Positions 1 through 5,297 of a stretch of 7,265 bases of DNA are shown here, piece after piece. This stretch comes from Oscillospiraceae bacterium (lineage in GTDB: Bacteria > Bacillota > Clostridia > Oscillospirales > Ruminococcaceae), in NCBI GenBank assembly GCA_003508605.1, contig DNUB01000044.1, forward strand, positions 1 through 7,265, written 5' to 3'. Below the pieces are notes generated by a model. It worked only from the letters and a program-made list of their open reading frames with translations, did no database searches and had not been told where the DNA came from. Position numbers and translations under genes: made by a program. The first letter of the stretch is position 1. Each line of letters begins with the position of its first letter.

Positions 1-189
1 TATTTCATAGCCTAATGCGCCTTTCGTTAATTTCTGTCCAGCACCATCATCATGTCTAACATAAATAACTTCTATACCATTATTGCGCGCCTCTTTGATT
101 AGTGTTTTAATACGATATACAAAAATCTCAAATTCGTATAAGTCATTAGTCATAATTAAATTTTGAGTATCAACAATTAACAATATCAT
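1..189 (-). CDS. Isochorismatase-family cysteine hydrolase, 5' part only
   Basis: Reading leftward from an ATG at 187-189, 63 codons stay open to the window edge, so the C-terminal part is missing. The start MILLIVDTQN matches the first strand of the isochorismatase-like hydrolase fold, where Asp7 would be the Asp of the Asp-Lys-Cys catalytic triad. The later segment EVIYVRHDDG also fits the second strand of this family. The Lys and Cys lie beyond the edge and cannot be checked. Members hydrolyse amide, imide or vinyl-ether bonds (nicotinamidase, isochorismatase and many orphan types); the substrate here is unknown. A GGGAGA ribosome site (197-202) lies 7 bases upstream of the ATG. It is expressed from the promoter module at 203-300, a near copy of the one in front of the acetyltransferase gene. 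Confidence 0.8.
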   Translation of the reverse strand, partial: MILLIVDTQNLIMTNDLYEFEIFVYRIKTLIKEARNNGIEVIYVRHDDGAGQKLTKGALGYEI

Positions 190-202
190 TCTATTATCTC
201 CC

Positions 203-300
203 AAATTCCGATTTATATTAGGAAGCCGAATGCTTACCCGCTGCCAATATTATACCAAACCCTAACGATGAAGTCAAATACTATATCGTTTGGTTTATTT
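203..300 (-). repeat. Promoter-plus-leader module, copy A
   Basis: This stretch aligns without gaps to 2147-2244, with 85 of 98 bases identical by hand count, and similarity continues with a one-base indel to about 308. It holds a full promoter and roughly 40 bases of leader for the leftward hydrolase gene. The core 241-280 is the most conserved part (3 differences in 40). A dyad CCAAAC (255-260) / GTTTGG (288-293) surrounds the -35 box. It begins within a few bases of the stop codon of the nucleotidyltransferase gene. Confidence 0.9.
249..277 (-). promoter_or_regulatory. Consensus promoter for the hydrolase gene
   Basis: On the minus strand there is TTGACT (272-277), a 17-base spacer and a perfect TATAAT (249-254). 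A TG one base upstream of the -10 makes it an extended -10. The dyad arm GTTTGG (minus strand, 255-260) covers that TG and abuts the -10, so a protein bound there would compete with RNA polymerase. The transcript should start near 242, giving a leader of about 50 bases. Confidence 0.85.
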
Positions 301-307
301 GTATACA

Positions 308-979
308 TTAACAGCTCAAAAACGATTCATTAAATTTCTTTAATATCCAATCAATAATCTCAATCATTGTATTTCCTCTGTTTTCTACGCTCCCAATCAT
401 TAGCTTCTCAAACCACTCTTGACATGGAATGAATTTTAATTTTGAATATCTGCGATATAAACTGCTTGACGGAGGAATAGGCATTTTGTTGACTGCCCAA
501 ATTCCCTCTAACACCTTCCATGTATTTGTTGCGGCAAGATAGGAAATCAGTAAAACATCTTGTTTTGAAAATGCAGATTTCAGTTTCAGCTTTGTACTTT
601 TCAGCCAGTAACAAATATCAGATTGCTCCTTTTTTGAAACACAATAATGCTCCAGTATGTTTTCGGCATATATGATGATTTCCTGTGCCTTTCCGTTATC
701 GTATTCAATCTTCGCATCAAGATACTTATATATCTCTATTGGCATGGTCTTCAATTTACCAATAGCCTTATCAAAAGTTGTATAATGTATTTCAACTAAT
801 ACGCCGTCAATTAACTGTGATACAAAGTCATTTCTTTTTCCAAGCACAATAATGTCCAAATCGGATAAATCGGTCGCTGTACCATATGCAACGGAACCGT
901 TTAACAATACAGCATCAATGGAAGTATCTTTTTTAAACTCTAAAATTAGATTATGAAATATTTCCAATTGTTTACGCAT
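308..979 (-). CDS. Nucleotidyltransferase-domain protein
   Basis: The 223-residue product has the nucleotidyltransferase signature near its N-terminus. Gly28-Ser29 is followed by SDLDIIV with Asp40 and Asp42 as metal ligands, and Glu63 in VEIHY may serve as the third carboxylate. The rest (about 95-220) is helical and may play a substrate-binding role as in small-molecule adenylyltransferases. Distant relatives include aminoglycoside nucleotidyltransferases and MNT-type antitoxins. No HEPN toxin partner lies beside it, so a toxin-antitoxin role is not supported, and the substrate is unknown. A GGTGGAG ribosome site lies just upstream of the ATG at 979. The gene is AT-rich, unlike the membrane-protein gene behind it, and has a 100-base upstream gap holding a palindrome (1007-1032) and a possible promoter, so it probably has its own control. 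Confidence 0.85.
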   Translation of the reverse strand: MRKQLEIFHNLILEFKKDTSIDAVLLNGSVAYGTATDLSDLDIIVLGKRNDFVSQLIDGVLVEIHYTTFDKAIGKLKTMPIEIYKYLDAKIEYDNGKAQEIIIYAENILEHYCVSKKEQSDICYWLKSTKLKLKSAFSKQDVLLISYLAATNTWKVLEGIWAVNKMPIPPSSSLYRRYSKLKFIPCQEWFEKLMIGSVENRGNTMIEIIDWILKKFNESFLSC

Positions 980-1006
980 ATCTCCACCTTTTCTATTCCC
1001 ATGTGC

Positions 1007-1032
1007 ACACTCTATTTTATAAATTGGAGTGT
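1007..1032. promoter_or_regulatory. 26-bp near-palindrome, candidate operator
   Basis: ACACTC (1007-1012) and GAGTGT (1027-1032) are a perfect 6-bp inverted repeat. The AT-rich 14 bases between them also mostly pair, so 11 of 13 symmetric positions are complementary. It sits between the possible promoter at 1033-1062 and the nucleotidyltransferase start, where a bound TetR-like dimer could block transcription. The regulator type is inferred from size and symmetry only. There is no T-tract, so a terminator is less likely. Confidence 0.5.
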
Positions 1033-1062
1033 TTTATAATATAAATCAAAATTTGCAGCCAA
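1033..1062 (-). promoter_or_regulatory. Possible promoter of the nucleotidyltransferase gene
   Basis: On the minus strand TTGGCT (1057-1062) is followed after 18 bases by TATAAA (1033-1038). The match to consensus is moderate and the region is AT-rich, so other pairings are possible. Its main support is position: it lies directly upstream of the palindrome and in the only gap before the gene. Confidence 0.35.
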
Positions 1063-1079
1063 GAAATAAGTGCCGCGTT

Positions 1080-1688
1080 CTATCTTTTCCTAAAATGAAG
1101 AAATGATAGTATTCCGACGGGCAGAAAATAAACACACCACGCAACAAGAGCGAACCTTCCGCCGATACCTTCGCCGTCGGAGGACATCTTTGCGAACATT
1201 CCAGTAATCGGCATAAACGTGCAGCTGAAGTAGAACACTCCGTGTATTATCATCAGTGCTCTGAGCCACTTGTCGGTCTTGTTCTTCGGTTTCATCGAAA
1301 GCCCTGTGAAGAAGGTAGAAAGTGCCATTACACCGTAGCCGAGCAGGTCGTAGTTGAAGATAAGCCCGAACTTGCTGAAATCTAACAGATTTATTGCCTG
1401 TTCGTTCAGCTGTTCGTTATTTACCGTAGTCAACTGTGTAAAATAGACGAGCATGATAAGCGTGGCGTACACTGCCGCAAGGATCAAGCCGATATTCGCA
1501 GCGACCTTGCGGTCATCTTCGCACTCACCGTGCAGACCTGCCGTCATCATGATAAACCCTATCGGTAAAATCAGGCAGACAAAGAAACTTCCCATAGAAT
1601 AGTTGATTATCAGAAACATCGCAAACAGAAATACAGTCGCCGTTACGATTGCTGAGCCTGCTTTGGGTATCATCTTGTTCAAATCCAT
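1080..1688 (-). CDS. Six-helix membrane protein of unknown function
   Basis: I do not recognise this 202-residue family. Six hydrophobic segments are clear at about residues 11-30, 34-52, 64-84, 113-132, 143-164 and 178-198, filling nearly the whole protein. The loop after segment 2 is charged (GECEDDRK), and the loop after segment 4 (KPKNKTDKW) and the end (HFRKR) are basic. By the positive-inside rule this puts the loop after segment 4 and the C-terminus in the cytoplasm. There is no cleavable signal peptide and no catalytic motif. The start has an ideal AGGAGGA ribosome site (1696-1702). It lies 39 bases behind the acetyltransferase gene on the same strand, so the two are probably one transcript. 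Its GC content is visibly higher than that of its neighbours, suggesting a separate origin. Confidence 0.8.
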   Translation of the reverse strand: MDLNKMIPKAGSAIVTATVFLFAMFLIINYSMGSFFVCLILPIGFIMMTAGLHGECEDDRKVAANIGLILAAVYATLIMLVYFTQLTTVNNEQLNEQAINLLDFSKFGLIFNYDLLGYGVMALSTFFTGLSMKPKNKTDKWLRALMIIHGVFYFSCTFMPITGMFAKMSSDGEGIGGRFALVAWCVYFLPVGILSFLHFRKR

Positions 1689-1727
1689 TTAGTCTTCCTC
1701 CTGTAGATTCAAATTTATGTGCGATTT

Positions 1728-2111
1728 CTAATATGTTTCCATTTGCCCACACAGCATATTATAAAACCCAAATTGCTCATAAAACGGCTTCAAACATTCT
1801 TCATAAACCACTGAAATCATGTAGATACGCTTTTCCTTCAGATATTCAATCATTTTATTCATCAGACCTGTGCCAATACCTTTGCCTTGGTAATCCGGAC
1901 AAACCATTAAATCCTGAATATAAGCATCTGTTACTCCATTTGATTCACTATCGATATACCCGATCAGTTTATCATCTTCATAAACCGCAATATGGTAATA
2001 CGACTTCATCAAAGGGTTTTTATACTCTCTTTCCATCCTATTCCAGCCCACAGATTCACGCAAATCCGCTAATGCCCTTACAGACACTTTTTCATTGAAT
2101 TTGTACGTCAT
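1728..2111 (-). CDS. GNAT-family N-acetyltransferase
   Basis: A 127-residue single-domain GNAT enzyme, which transfers an acetyl group from acetyl-CoA to an amine. The acetyl-CoA pyrophosphate loop is QGKGIG at residues 75-80 (motif A), preceded by the strand IQDLMVCPDY. FYEQFGFY at 110-117 is the usual C-terminal GNAT signature. The acceptor (small molecule, peptide or protein) cannot be told. An ATG also exists at 2126, but it overlaps the sequence GATGAGGA that is the ribosome site for the ATG at 2111, and nothing resembling a ribosome site precedes 2126; I therefore choose 2111, which removes MRKNI. It is transcribed from promoter module copy B and is probably followed in the same transcript by the membrane-protein gene. 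Confidence 0.9.
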   Translation of the reverse strand: MTYKFNEKVSVRALADLRESVGWNRMEREYKNPLMKSYYHIAVYEDDKLIGYIDSESNGVTDAYIQDLMVCPDYQGKGIGTGLMNKMIEYLKEKRIYMISVVYEECLKPFYEQFGFYNMLCGQMETY

Positions 2112-2146
2112 TATGTTTTTCCTCATCGTAGAATATTTTTACCGTT

Positions 2147-2244
2147 AAATTCCGATTTACATTAACAATCCGATTGCTTTCCCACTGCCAATATTATACC
2201 AAATCCTAACGATAAAGTCAATTATTACATCATTTGGTTTATTT
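2147..2244 (-). repeat. Promoter-plus-leader module, copy B
   Basis: Second copy of the module at 203-300, in the same orientation and offset by exactly 1944 bases. The dyad here reads CCAAAT (2199-2204) / ATTTGG (2232-2237), the same 39-bp geometry as copy A but with both arms changed so that pairing is kept. Similarity fades into the leader 35-40 bases before the acetyltransferase start. Two direct copies bracketing three genes could also recombine with each other. Confidence 0.9.
2193..2221 (-). promoter_or_regulatory. Consensus promoter for the acetyltransferase gene
   Basis: Minus strand TTGACT (2216-2221), 17-base spacer, TATAAT (2193-2198), with the same extended -10 TG as copy A. The spacer differs from copy A at three positions, one of them the covarying dyad position. 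The predicted start near 2186 gives a leader of about 75 bases. Confidence 0.85.
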
Positions 2245-2310
2245 ATAACATTATGACAATGGAAGCGTTGACCGTTATCATTGTTTATTAACCCTAACCA
2301 AGTGTGAAGA

Positions 2311-3243
2311 TCAAACACAAATAGCCTCCAATGCCTCTTCCTCCGAAATCTCCCCTTTCAAAAACTCCGACCTTGTCCTCTCCGCTCTATCCAACCACTG
2401 AAAATATTCCGAAAGCGTCAGCCCCTTCTCCGTCTCATGCAGCAAATCCCTTGTCCTCTCGTACCGCTTATACATTTTCTTCTTATTCCTGTCAAATGCC
2501 TCAATAACCGCATTTTTCTTTGCAGTATCCAAATGCTTTTGCGAAGGACCAACCTGTTTGCAGGTTCGTTCGTTCTTTACAATTCTATCGCAGTAAAGTG
2601 TCTCCCTCTTGGTTTTGGGAATAAAAAACTTACCGCAGCAGCCACAGCGCACTACCCTATGCTTGCCGCTTAAAAATTTCATTATCAAAAAGGAAAAATA
2701 GCTATGCAGGGAATCGAAATATAATTCCTCTCTAAATTCTTTGCCCATATAAAAATAGTGAGTACAATCGGCATGGTTGTATTTGGTATAAGTATAGGTC
2801 ATATCAATTTCCTTACCCAAGGATAAATTTTTGAGAATATCATTTACGGTGTAGTTGATGTCAGTCAGCTCGGTTAGACCGTAAAGGATATTCTTTTTTG
2901 CTTTTAAGTAATATTCTTCATTGTGCCCGTCGGCGGGCATATCTTTAAAAACCTCTATGCGAATCAAAGTGCCATATAAAATATTATAGTCCTCAATACT
3001 CTCCAGCAATGAGCAAAAGGTATCGTAAATATCATCAAAGGCAGCGGAAGGAGTTTGGAGAAAGCAAGGTTCAAGCATTACGTCTAAAGCTTTTATGTAA
3101 CCGCCCAACTCCAATTCGGATATGCTTATTATTTCTTCTTGGGCGGTGGTAGGCGGCATAATTGTTTCTCCCCTTATCGAATACACTGTCCTATAAATAT
3201 TTTTTCCTTCTGTGTAAATGTAAAGCCCTATTTTCTTGTTCAT
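2311..3243 (-). CDS. CGNR-like zinc-finger protein, probably DUF6076
   Basis: A 310-residue cytoplasmic protein of the type annotated as DUF6076 in clostridial elements; the family name is from memory and not certain. Residues 1-190 form an alpha/beta region with no motif I know. At 199-231 there is a Cys cluster, RCGCCGKFF with Cys200/Cys203, then Cys218 and Cys228 in a basic context. This resembles the treble-clef zinc finger of CGNR proteins, suggesting nucleic-acid binding. The C-terminal 70 residues are charged and helical. A longer reading frame opens at a TTG at 3270, but the ATG at 3241-3243 has GGAG 8 bases upstream and is chosen. It is divergent from the ATPase gene and shares with it a 124-base control region, suggesting it may regulate or partner that gene. 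The function is unknown. Confidence 0.85.
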   Translation of the reverse strand: MNKKIGLYIYTEGKNIYRTVYSIRGETIMPPTTAQEEIISISELELGGYIKALDVMLEPCFLQTPSAAFDDIYDTFCSLLESIEDYNILYGTLIRIEVFKDMPADGHNEEYYLKAKKNILYGLTELTDINYTVNDILKNLSLGKEIDMTYTYTKYNHADCTHYFYMGKEFREELYFDSLHSYFSFLIMKFLSGKHRVVRCGCCGKFFIPKTKRETLYCDRIVKNERTCKQVGPSQKHLDTAKKNAVIEAFDRNKKKMYKRYERTRDLLHETEKGLTLSEYFQWLDRAERTRSEFLKGEISEEEALEAICV

Positions 3244-3273
3244 CTTCCTGTCTCCAAGCGATAATTGCAAAAA

Positions 3274-3303
3274 ATTTGAAATAACAATTTGATATTTTCA
3301 AAT
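3274..3303. promoter_or_regulatory. Perfect 8-bp inverted repeat over the ATPase promoter
   Basis: ATTTGAAA (3274-3281) and TTTCAAAT (3296-3303) are exact inverted copies separated by 14 bases. The right arm lies just after the -35 box at 3289-3294, inside the promoter spacer, and the left arm lies toward the divergent gene. A bound dimer could control both directions. The region is AT-rich, so chance symmetry cannot be excluded. Confidence 0.5.
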
Positions 3304-3318
3304 CAAAAATTTTATAGT
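3289..3318 (+). promoter_or_regulatory. Promoter of the ATPase gene
   Basis: TTGATA (3289-3294), an 18-base spacer and TATAGT (3313-3318), ending 49 bases before the ATG. Five of six bases match consensus in each box. An AAAGGA ribosome site (about 3357-3362) follows. Confidence 0.6.
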
Positions 3319-3367
3319 ATTATTTTATCACAATCAGCCTCAAAAATAAATAGCAGAAAGGAAAAAT

Positions 3368-4381
3368 ATGACAAAAGAAAAAATCAAAACTATTAACGGC
3401 TCAACACTTTTGGAAATGGAGTTACCTCCGCTGAAATTTGCGGTAGATAATTTTTTGCCCCAAGGATTTCATGTCTTGGCAGGTACTCCAAAGGTGGGAA
3501 AATCATGGCTGCTGCTTTCGCTTTGCCTTCAGGTTTCAAAGGGTGAACCTTTTTGGAACTTGCCGACCAAACAAGGCTCTGTACTTTACCTTTGCTTGGA
3601 GGACAGCGTGAACAGAATACAGCAAAGACTGCTTGACCTGACAGAGAATGCTCCCGAAAAACTTCACTTTGCTACTCACGCAGAATCCTTGTCGGGAGGT
3701 GTGACGGAACAGATAGAAATGTTTATAGCAGAACACTCCGATACAGTTCTGATAGTGATAGATACACTTCAAAAAATCCGCGACGGAGCTGGCGAGGGTA
3801 GTGCTTATGCAGCCGATTATAAGGACATCGGAATGTTAAAAGCAATTGCGGATAAGTATTCAATCACCATATTGGGAGTACAGCATTTAAGAAAGCAGCC
3901 AAACAGCGATCCTCACCTTATGGTGAGCGGCTCAACAGGCTTGATAGGTGCAGCAGACGGCAGCTACATTCTGAAAAAAGATGATCCACTTGATACAAAA
4001 GCAAAGCTATATATCCGTGGCAGAGATATTGAAGAAAAAATTTTCTCTCTCGAATTTAACAAGGACAGCTGCGAGTGGGAATTTATTTCTTCCGACACTC
4101 CCAATGAAGAAAACTTCAAAAATGATGCAGCAATGTGTTCACTGATAGAATTCATTCAAAGGGAAAATTCCTTTCAGGGAACAGCCTCGGAGCTTGCTGA
4201 GAAACTAATTGATAATATAAAACCGAATGTGATTTCAAGAAAACTAAAGCGTTATGAAAAAGAATTAGAGGAAATTGGAATTGAGTTTCTGAAATTCAGA
4301 ACAGGTGAAAAAAGAGAATTGCTGTTGACCTACACTCCAAAAAATTGCAATGACGATATGACGGTTAGAAATTCGGCGTGA
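3368..4381 (+). CDS. RepA/RecA-like hexameric AAA-family ATPase
   Basis: A 337-residue ATPase of the RepA / AAA_25 type, ring-forming helicase-like ATPases used in replication of plasmids and integrated elements. Walker A is GTPKVGKS at 39-46, the LYLCLEDS strand with its acidic residues is at 73-80, Walker B is VLIVIDT at 127-133, and the sensor strand ILGVQHLRK is at 168-176. GAADGSYILKK at 194-204 matches the conserved 'AAD' turn of the family. The C-terminal part (about 255-325) is predicted helical and may be a winged-helix DNA-binding unit. No primase domain is fused. Its role is inferred as initiating or aiding replication of the excised element, with the repeat-rich region just downstream as a possible origin. 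The last codons lie inside the TGACG repeats that begin at 4351, so coding and cis-acting sequence overlap. Confidence 0.88.
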   Translation: MTKEKIKTINGSTLLEMELPPLKFAVDNFLPQGFHVLAGTPKVGKSWLLLSLCLQVSKGEPFWNLPTKQGSVLYLCLEDSVNRIQQRLLDLTENAPEKLHFATHAESLSGGVTEQIEMFIAEHSDTVLIVIDTLQKIRDGAGEGSAYAADYKDIGMLKAIADKYSITILGVQHLRKQPNSDPHLMVSGSTGLIGAADGSYILKKDDPLDTKAKLYIRGRDIEEKIFSLEFNKDSCEWEFISSDTPNEENFKNDAAMCSLIEFIQRENSFQGTASELAEKLIDNIKPNVISRKLKRYEKELEEIGIEFLKFRTGEKRELLLTYTPKNCNDDMTVRNSA

Positions 4382-4482
4382 CGGTTAAATATAAATCCTT
4401 GGCAAACCCTTTTACAGCTTGGATTTATGCCATGACAGTATTTAAGAAAATCACCACCCGAAAAAATATCGTCATATCGTCA
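4351..4482. repeat. 13-bp inverted repeat and TGACG cluster at the ATPase gene end
   Basis: TGACGATATGACG (4351-4363) is exactly inverted as CGTCATATCGTCA (4470-4482), enclosing 106 bases. Each arm itself contains TGACG twice, 8 bases apart. Between them, TGACGGTTA occurs at 4359-4367 and again at 4379-4387, two helical turns apart. Such spaced direct and inverted copies are what replication iterons or recombinase arm sites look like. Part of the left arm is coding (the ATPase C-terminus), which may explain some of the repetition. Confidence 0.6.
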
Positions 4483-4508
4483 CTAAGTAAACCAATACGA
4501 AAAAACTA

Positions 4509-4534
4509 CCCCCAAATTGAAAAAATTTGAGGGG
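4509..4534 (-). terminator. Hairpin with a T-tract on the minus strand
   Basis: CCCCCAAATT (4509-4518) pairs with AATTTG(A)GGGG (4524-4534) with one bulged base and a small A-rich loop. Read on the minus strand the stem is followed after TAG by six Ts, as in an intrinsic terminator. On the plus strand only TTTG follows. If real it would end an antisense or leftward transcript before the ATPase gene; no minus-strand promoter is obvious. Confidence 0.4.
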
Positions 4535-4554
4535 TTTGTGAGCTCTTTGACAAG

Positions 4555-4578
4555 GGGTGGAATACCTAAACACCACCC
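4555..4578. repeat. Hairpin GGGTGG / CCACCC
   Basis: A perfect 6-bp stem (4555-4560 with 4573-4578) that can be lengthened by one wobble pair, with a 12-base loop. It is the middle of three hairpins within 106 bases. No T-tract follows. Confidence 0.45.
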
Positions 4579-4587
4579 TACATAAAT

Positions 4588-4614
4588 CCCCCAAAATTTC
4601 GCAAGTTTTGAGGG
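4588..4614. repeat. 12-bp hairpin resembling the first of the series
   Basis: CCCCCAAAATTT (4588-4599) folds on AAGTTTTGAGGG (4603-4614) around a CGC loop, with one T-G pair and one mismatch. Its arms resemble those of the hairpin at 4509-4534 (C-run, A-run, then TTTGAGGG), so the two are probably related copies. Confidence 0.5.
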
Positions 4615-4698
4615 AAAGTAAAATTGTGCATTTTGCCGGATTGGGGCAAGGGACAAATGTATGATTTCGATGCAAGTTAAAGAGCAGTGGCTGTAAAC

Positions 4699-4745
4699 GC
4701 CCCTCGCTCATTTACAACGCCCGGCAAAGCCGAGCGTAAAGGGGC
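4699..4745. repeat. GC-rich fold-back upstream of the excisionase gene
   Basis: GCCCCT (4699-4704) pairs with AGGGGC (4740-4745), and the adjoining CGCTC (4705-4709) with GAGCG (4732-4736), leaving a 3-base bulge. An alternative inner hairpin CGCCCGGC / GCCGAGCG around AAA (4718-4736) competes for GAGCG. TTTTA follows, a weak T-tract. Two competing folds suggest an attenuator, a structured RNA or a single-strand DNA signal; none is proven. Confidence 0.5.
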
Positions 4746-4772
4746 TTTTAGGAGGCTTGTGCATATTGACGA

Positions 4773-4816
4773 TAGGTGTCGGTAACCGCGGAAAATTTTA
4801 AATTAGGTGTCTGTAA
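4773..4816. repeat. Direct repeat TAGGTGTCnGTAA, two copies
   Basis: TAGGTGTCGGTAA (4773-4785) and TAGGTGTCTGTAA (4804-4816) differ at one base and start 31 bases apart, about three helical turns. They lie 110-155 bases before the excisionase start and may be binding sites for the ATPase, the excisionase or the integrase arm domain. Confidence 0.6.
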
Positions 4817-4835
4817 AATGACAAAGTGCTTGTTT

Positions 4836-4870
4836 AAAGGGCTTGTAAAGGTTTTTTAAAGGGGTTGTAA
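4836..4870. repeat. Direct repeat AAAGGGnTTGTAA, two copies
   Basis: AAAGGGCTTGTAA (4836-4848) and AAAGGGGTTGTAA (4858-4870) differ at one base and are 22 bases apart, about two turns. They end in GTAA as the pair just upstream does, so all four may be variants of one iteron-like element in the excisionase leader. Confidence 0.6.
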
Positions 4871-4928
4871 CGCAAATCAGGTCAGAACACAAAATTGCCA
4901 AAATAAAAAGGAAAGGAAAAATCATAGC

Positions 4929-5297
4929 ATGACAAAAAAGGAATATGCAAAATCTCTCCACAGCTATCCCGAAGCTTTAACGGTAAAGGAAGCGGCGGAA
5001 ATCTTAAGAGTTTGTACCAAGACAATCTACAAAATAATAAATTCGGAGGAGCTTCCGGCGGTGAAAGTCGGAAGGGAAATGAGGATAGCTAAGTCAAATA
5101 TTATAGATTATCTGCGGCAAGGAAACTGTAAAAAATCGAACCCGGTTCATGTTGATAACGCCGAAACTTCGGGTGATCGCTGGACTTCCTCGGAGAATTG
5201 TGATATTATTCGGTTTGCCGACGGTGGATATATTTTGAAGAAAGGATGGTCAGAAAATGGCAGTGAAAAATACCCTCGCCGCAAGCGTGCAGTGTAA
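4929..5297 (+). CDS. Excisionase-like HTH DNA-binding protein
   Basis: The 122-residue protein has an excisionase-type (HTH_17, MerR-like) winged helix at about 15-63. LTVKEAAEILRV and TKTIYKIINSE form the two helices, and LPAVKVGREMRI the wing, with IIDYL closing the domain. Proteins of this kind bind attachment-site arms and steer a tyrosine recombinase toward excision. The C-terminal 55 residues are not part of the HTH, are polar and end in a basic cluster PRRKR. The coding region overlaps the integrase start by 41 bases in another frame, so the two are translated from one message. The ribosome site AAAGGA lies 11 bases before the ATG, somewhat far, so translation may be modest. No strong promoter is seen between the ATPase gene and this one. 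Confidence 0.85.
   Translation: MTKKEYAKSLHSYPEALTVKEAAEILRVCTKTIYKIINSEELPAVKVGREMRIAKSNIIDYLRQGNCKKSNPVHVDNAETSGDRWTSSENCDIIRFADGGYILKKGWSENGSEKYPRRKRAV

Larger units (their letters stand above)
4382..4928. other. 547-bp gene-free, repeat-rich region; candidate origin or structured RNA
   Basis: No convincing gene is found on either strand; open frames are short and lack ribosome sites. Instead it holds, in order, the right part of the 13-bp inverted repeat, three hairpins in close series (4509-4614), a larger GC-rich fold-back (4699-4745), and two pairs of 13-base direct repeats (4773-4816, 4836-4870) that share a GTAA core. It sits between a RepA-like ATPase and the excisionase/integrase pair, the position where such elements can keep their origin or recombination control. 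I see no clear DnaA box. A non-coding RNA is also possible. Confidence 0.5.

Noticed and set aside
249..277. MerR-family operator between -35 and -10 of the twin promoters
   Set aside because: CGTTAGGGTTTGG recalls a MerR half-site, but MerR-activated promoters have a 19-20 base spacer with a dyad centred inside it. Here the spacer is an optimal 17 and the conserved dyad is centred near the -35 box.
308..979. Nucleotidyltransferase as an MNT-type antitoxin
   Set aside because: No HEPN-domain partner is adjacent on either side, and at 223 residues it is longer than typical MNT antitoxins.
1649..2098. 149-codon plus-strand open frame opposite the acetyltransferase
   Set aside because: It is the antisense of two well-supported minus-strand genes and its translation is low in charged residues and rich in Ser/His/Tyr, as shadow frames are.
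2109..2126. Upstream ATG at 2126 as start of the acetyltransferase
   Set aside because: It has no ribosome site and overlaps the GAGG that serves the ATG at 2111.
2253..2310. Left attachment site of the mobile element
   Set aside because: TGACCGTTA at about 2269 resembles the TGACGGTTA repeats, but no direct repeat with the right end of the window could be found, so no boundary is claimed.
3244..3270. TTG at 3270 as start of the zinc-finger protein
   Set aside because: The in-frame ATG at 3243 has GGAG at proper spacing; the TTG has no ribosome site.
4379..4486. ATPase frame continuing past its TGA as a broken C-terminal tail
   Set aside because: In-frame residues after the stop look loosely protein-like, but two further stops follow within about 35 codons, and the Walker motifs and C-terminal domain are complete before the stop.
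4472..4711. 79-codon minus-strand open frame in the gene-free region
   Set aside because: It runs through the hairpins and repeats, has no ribosome site, and its translation resembles no protein; best taken as chance.
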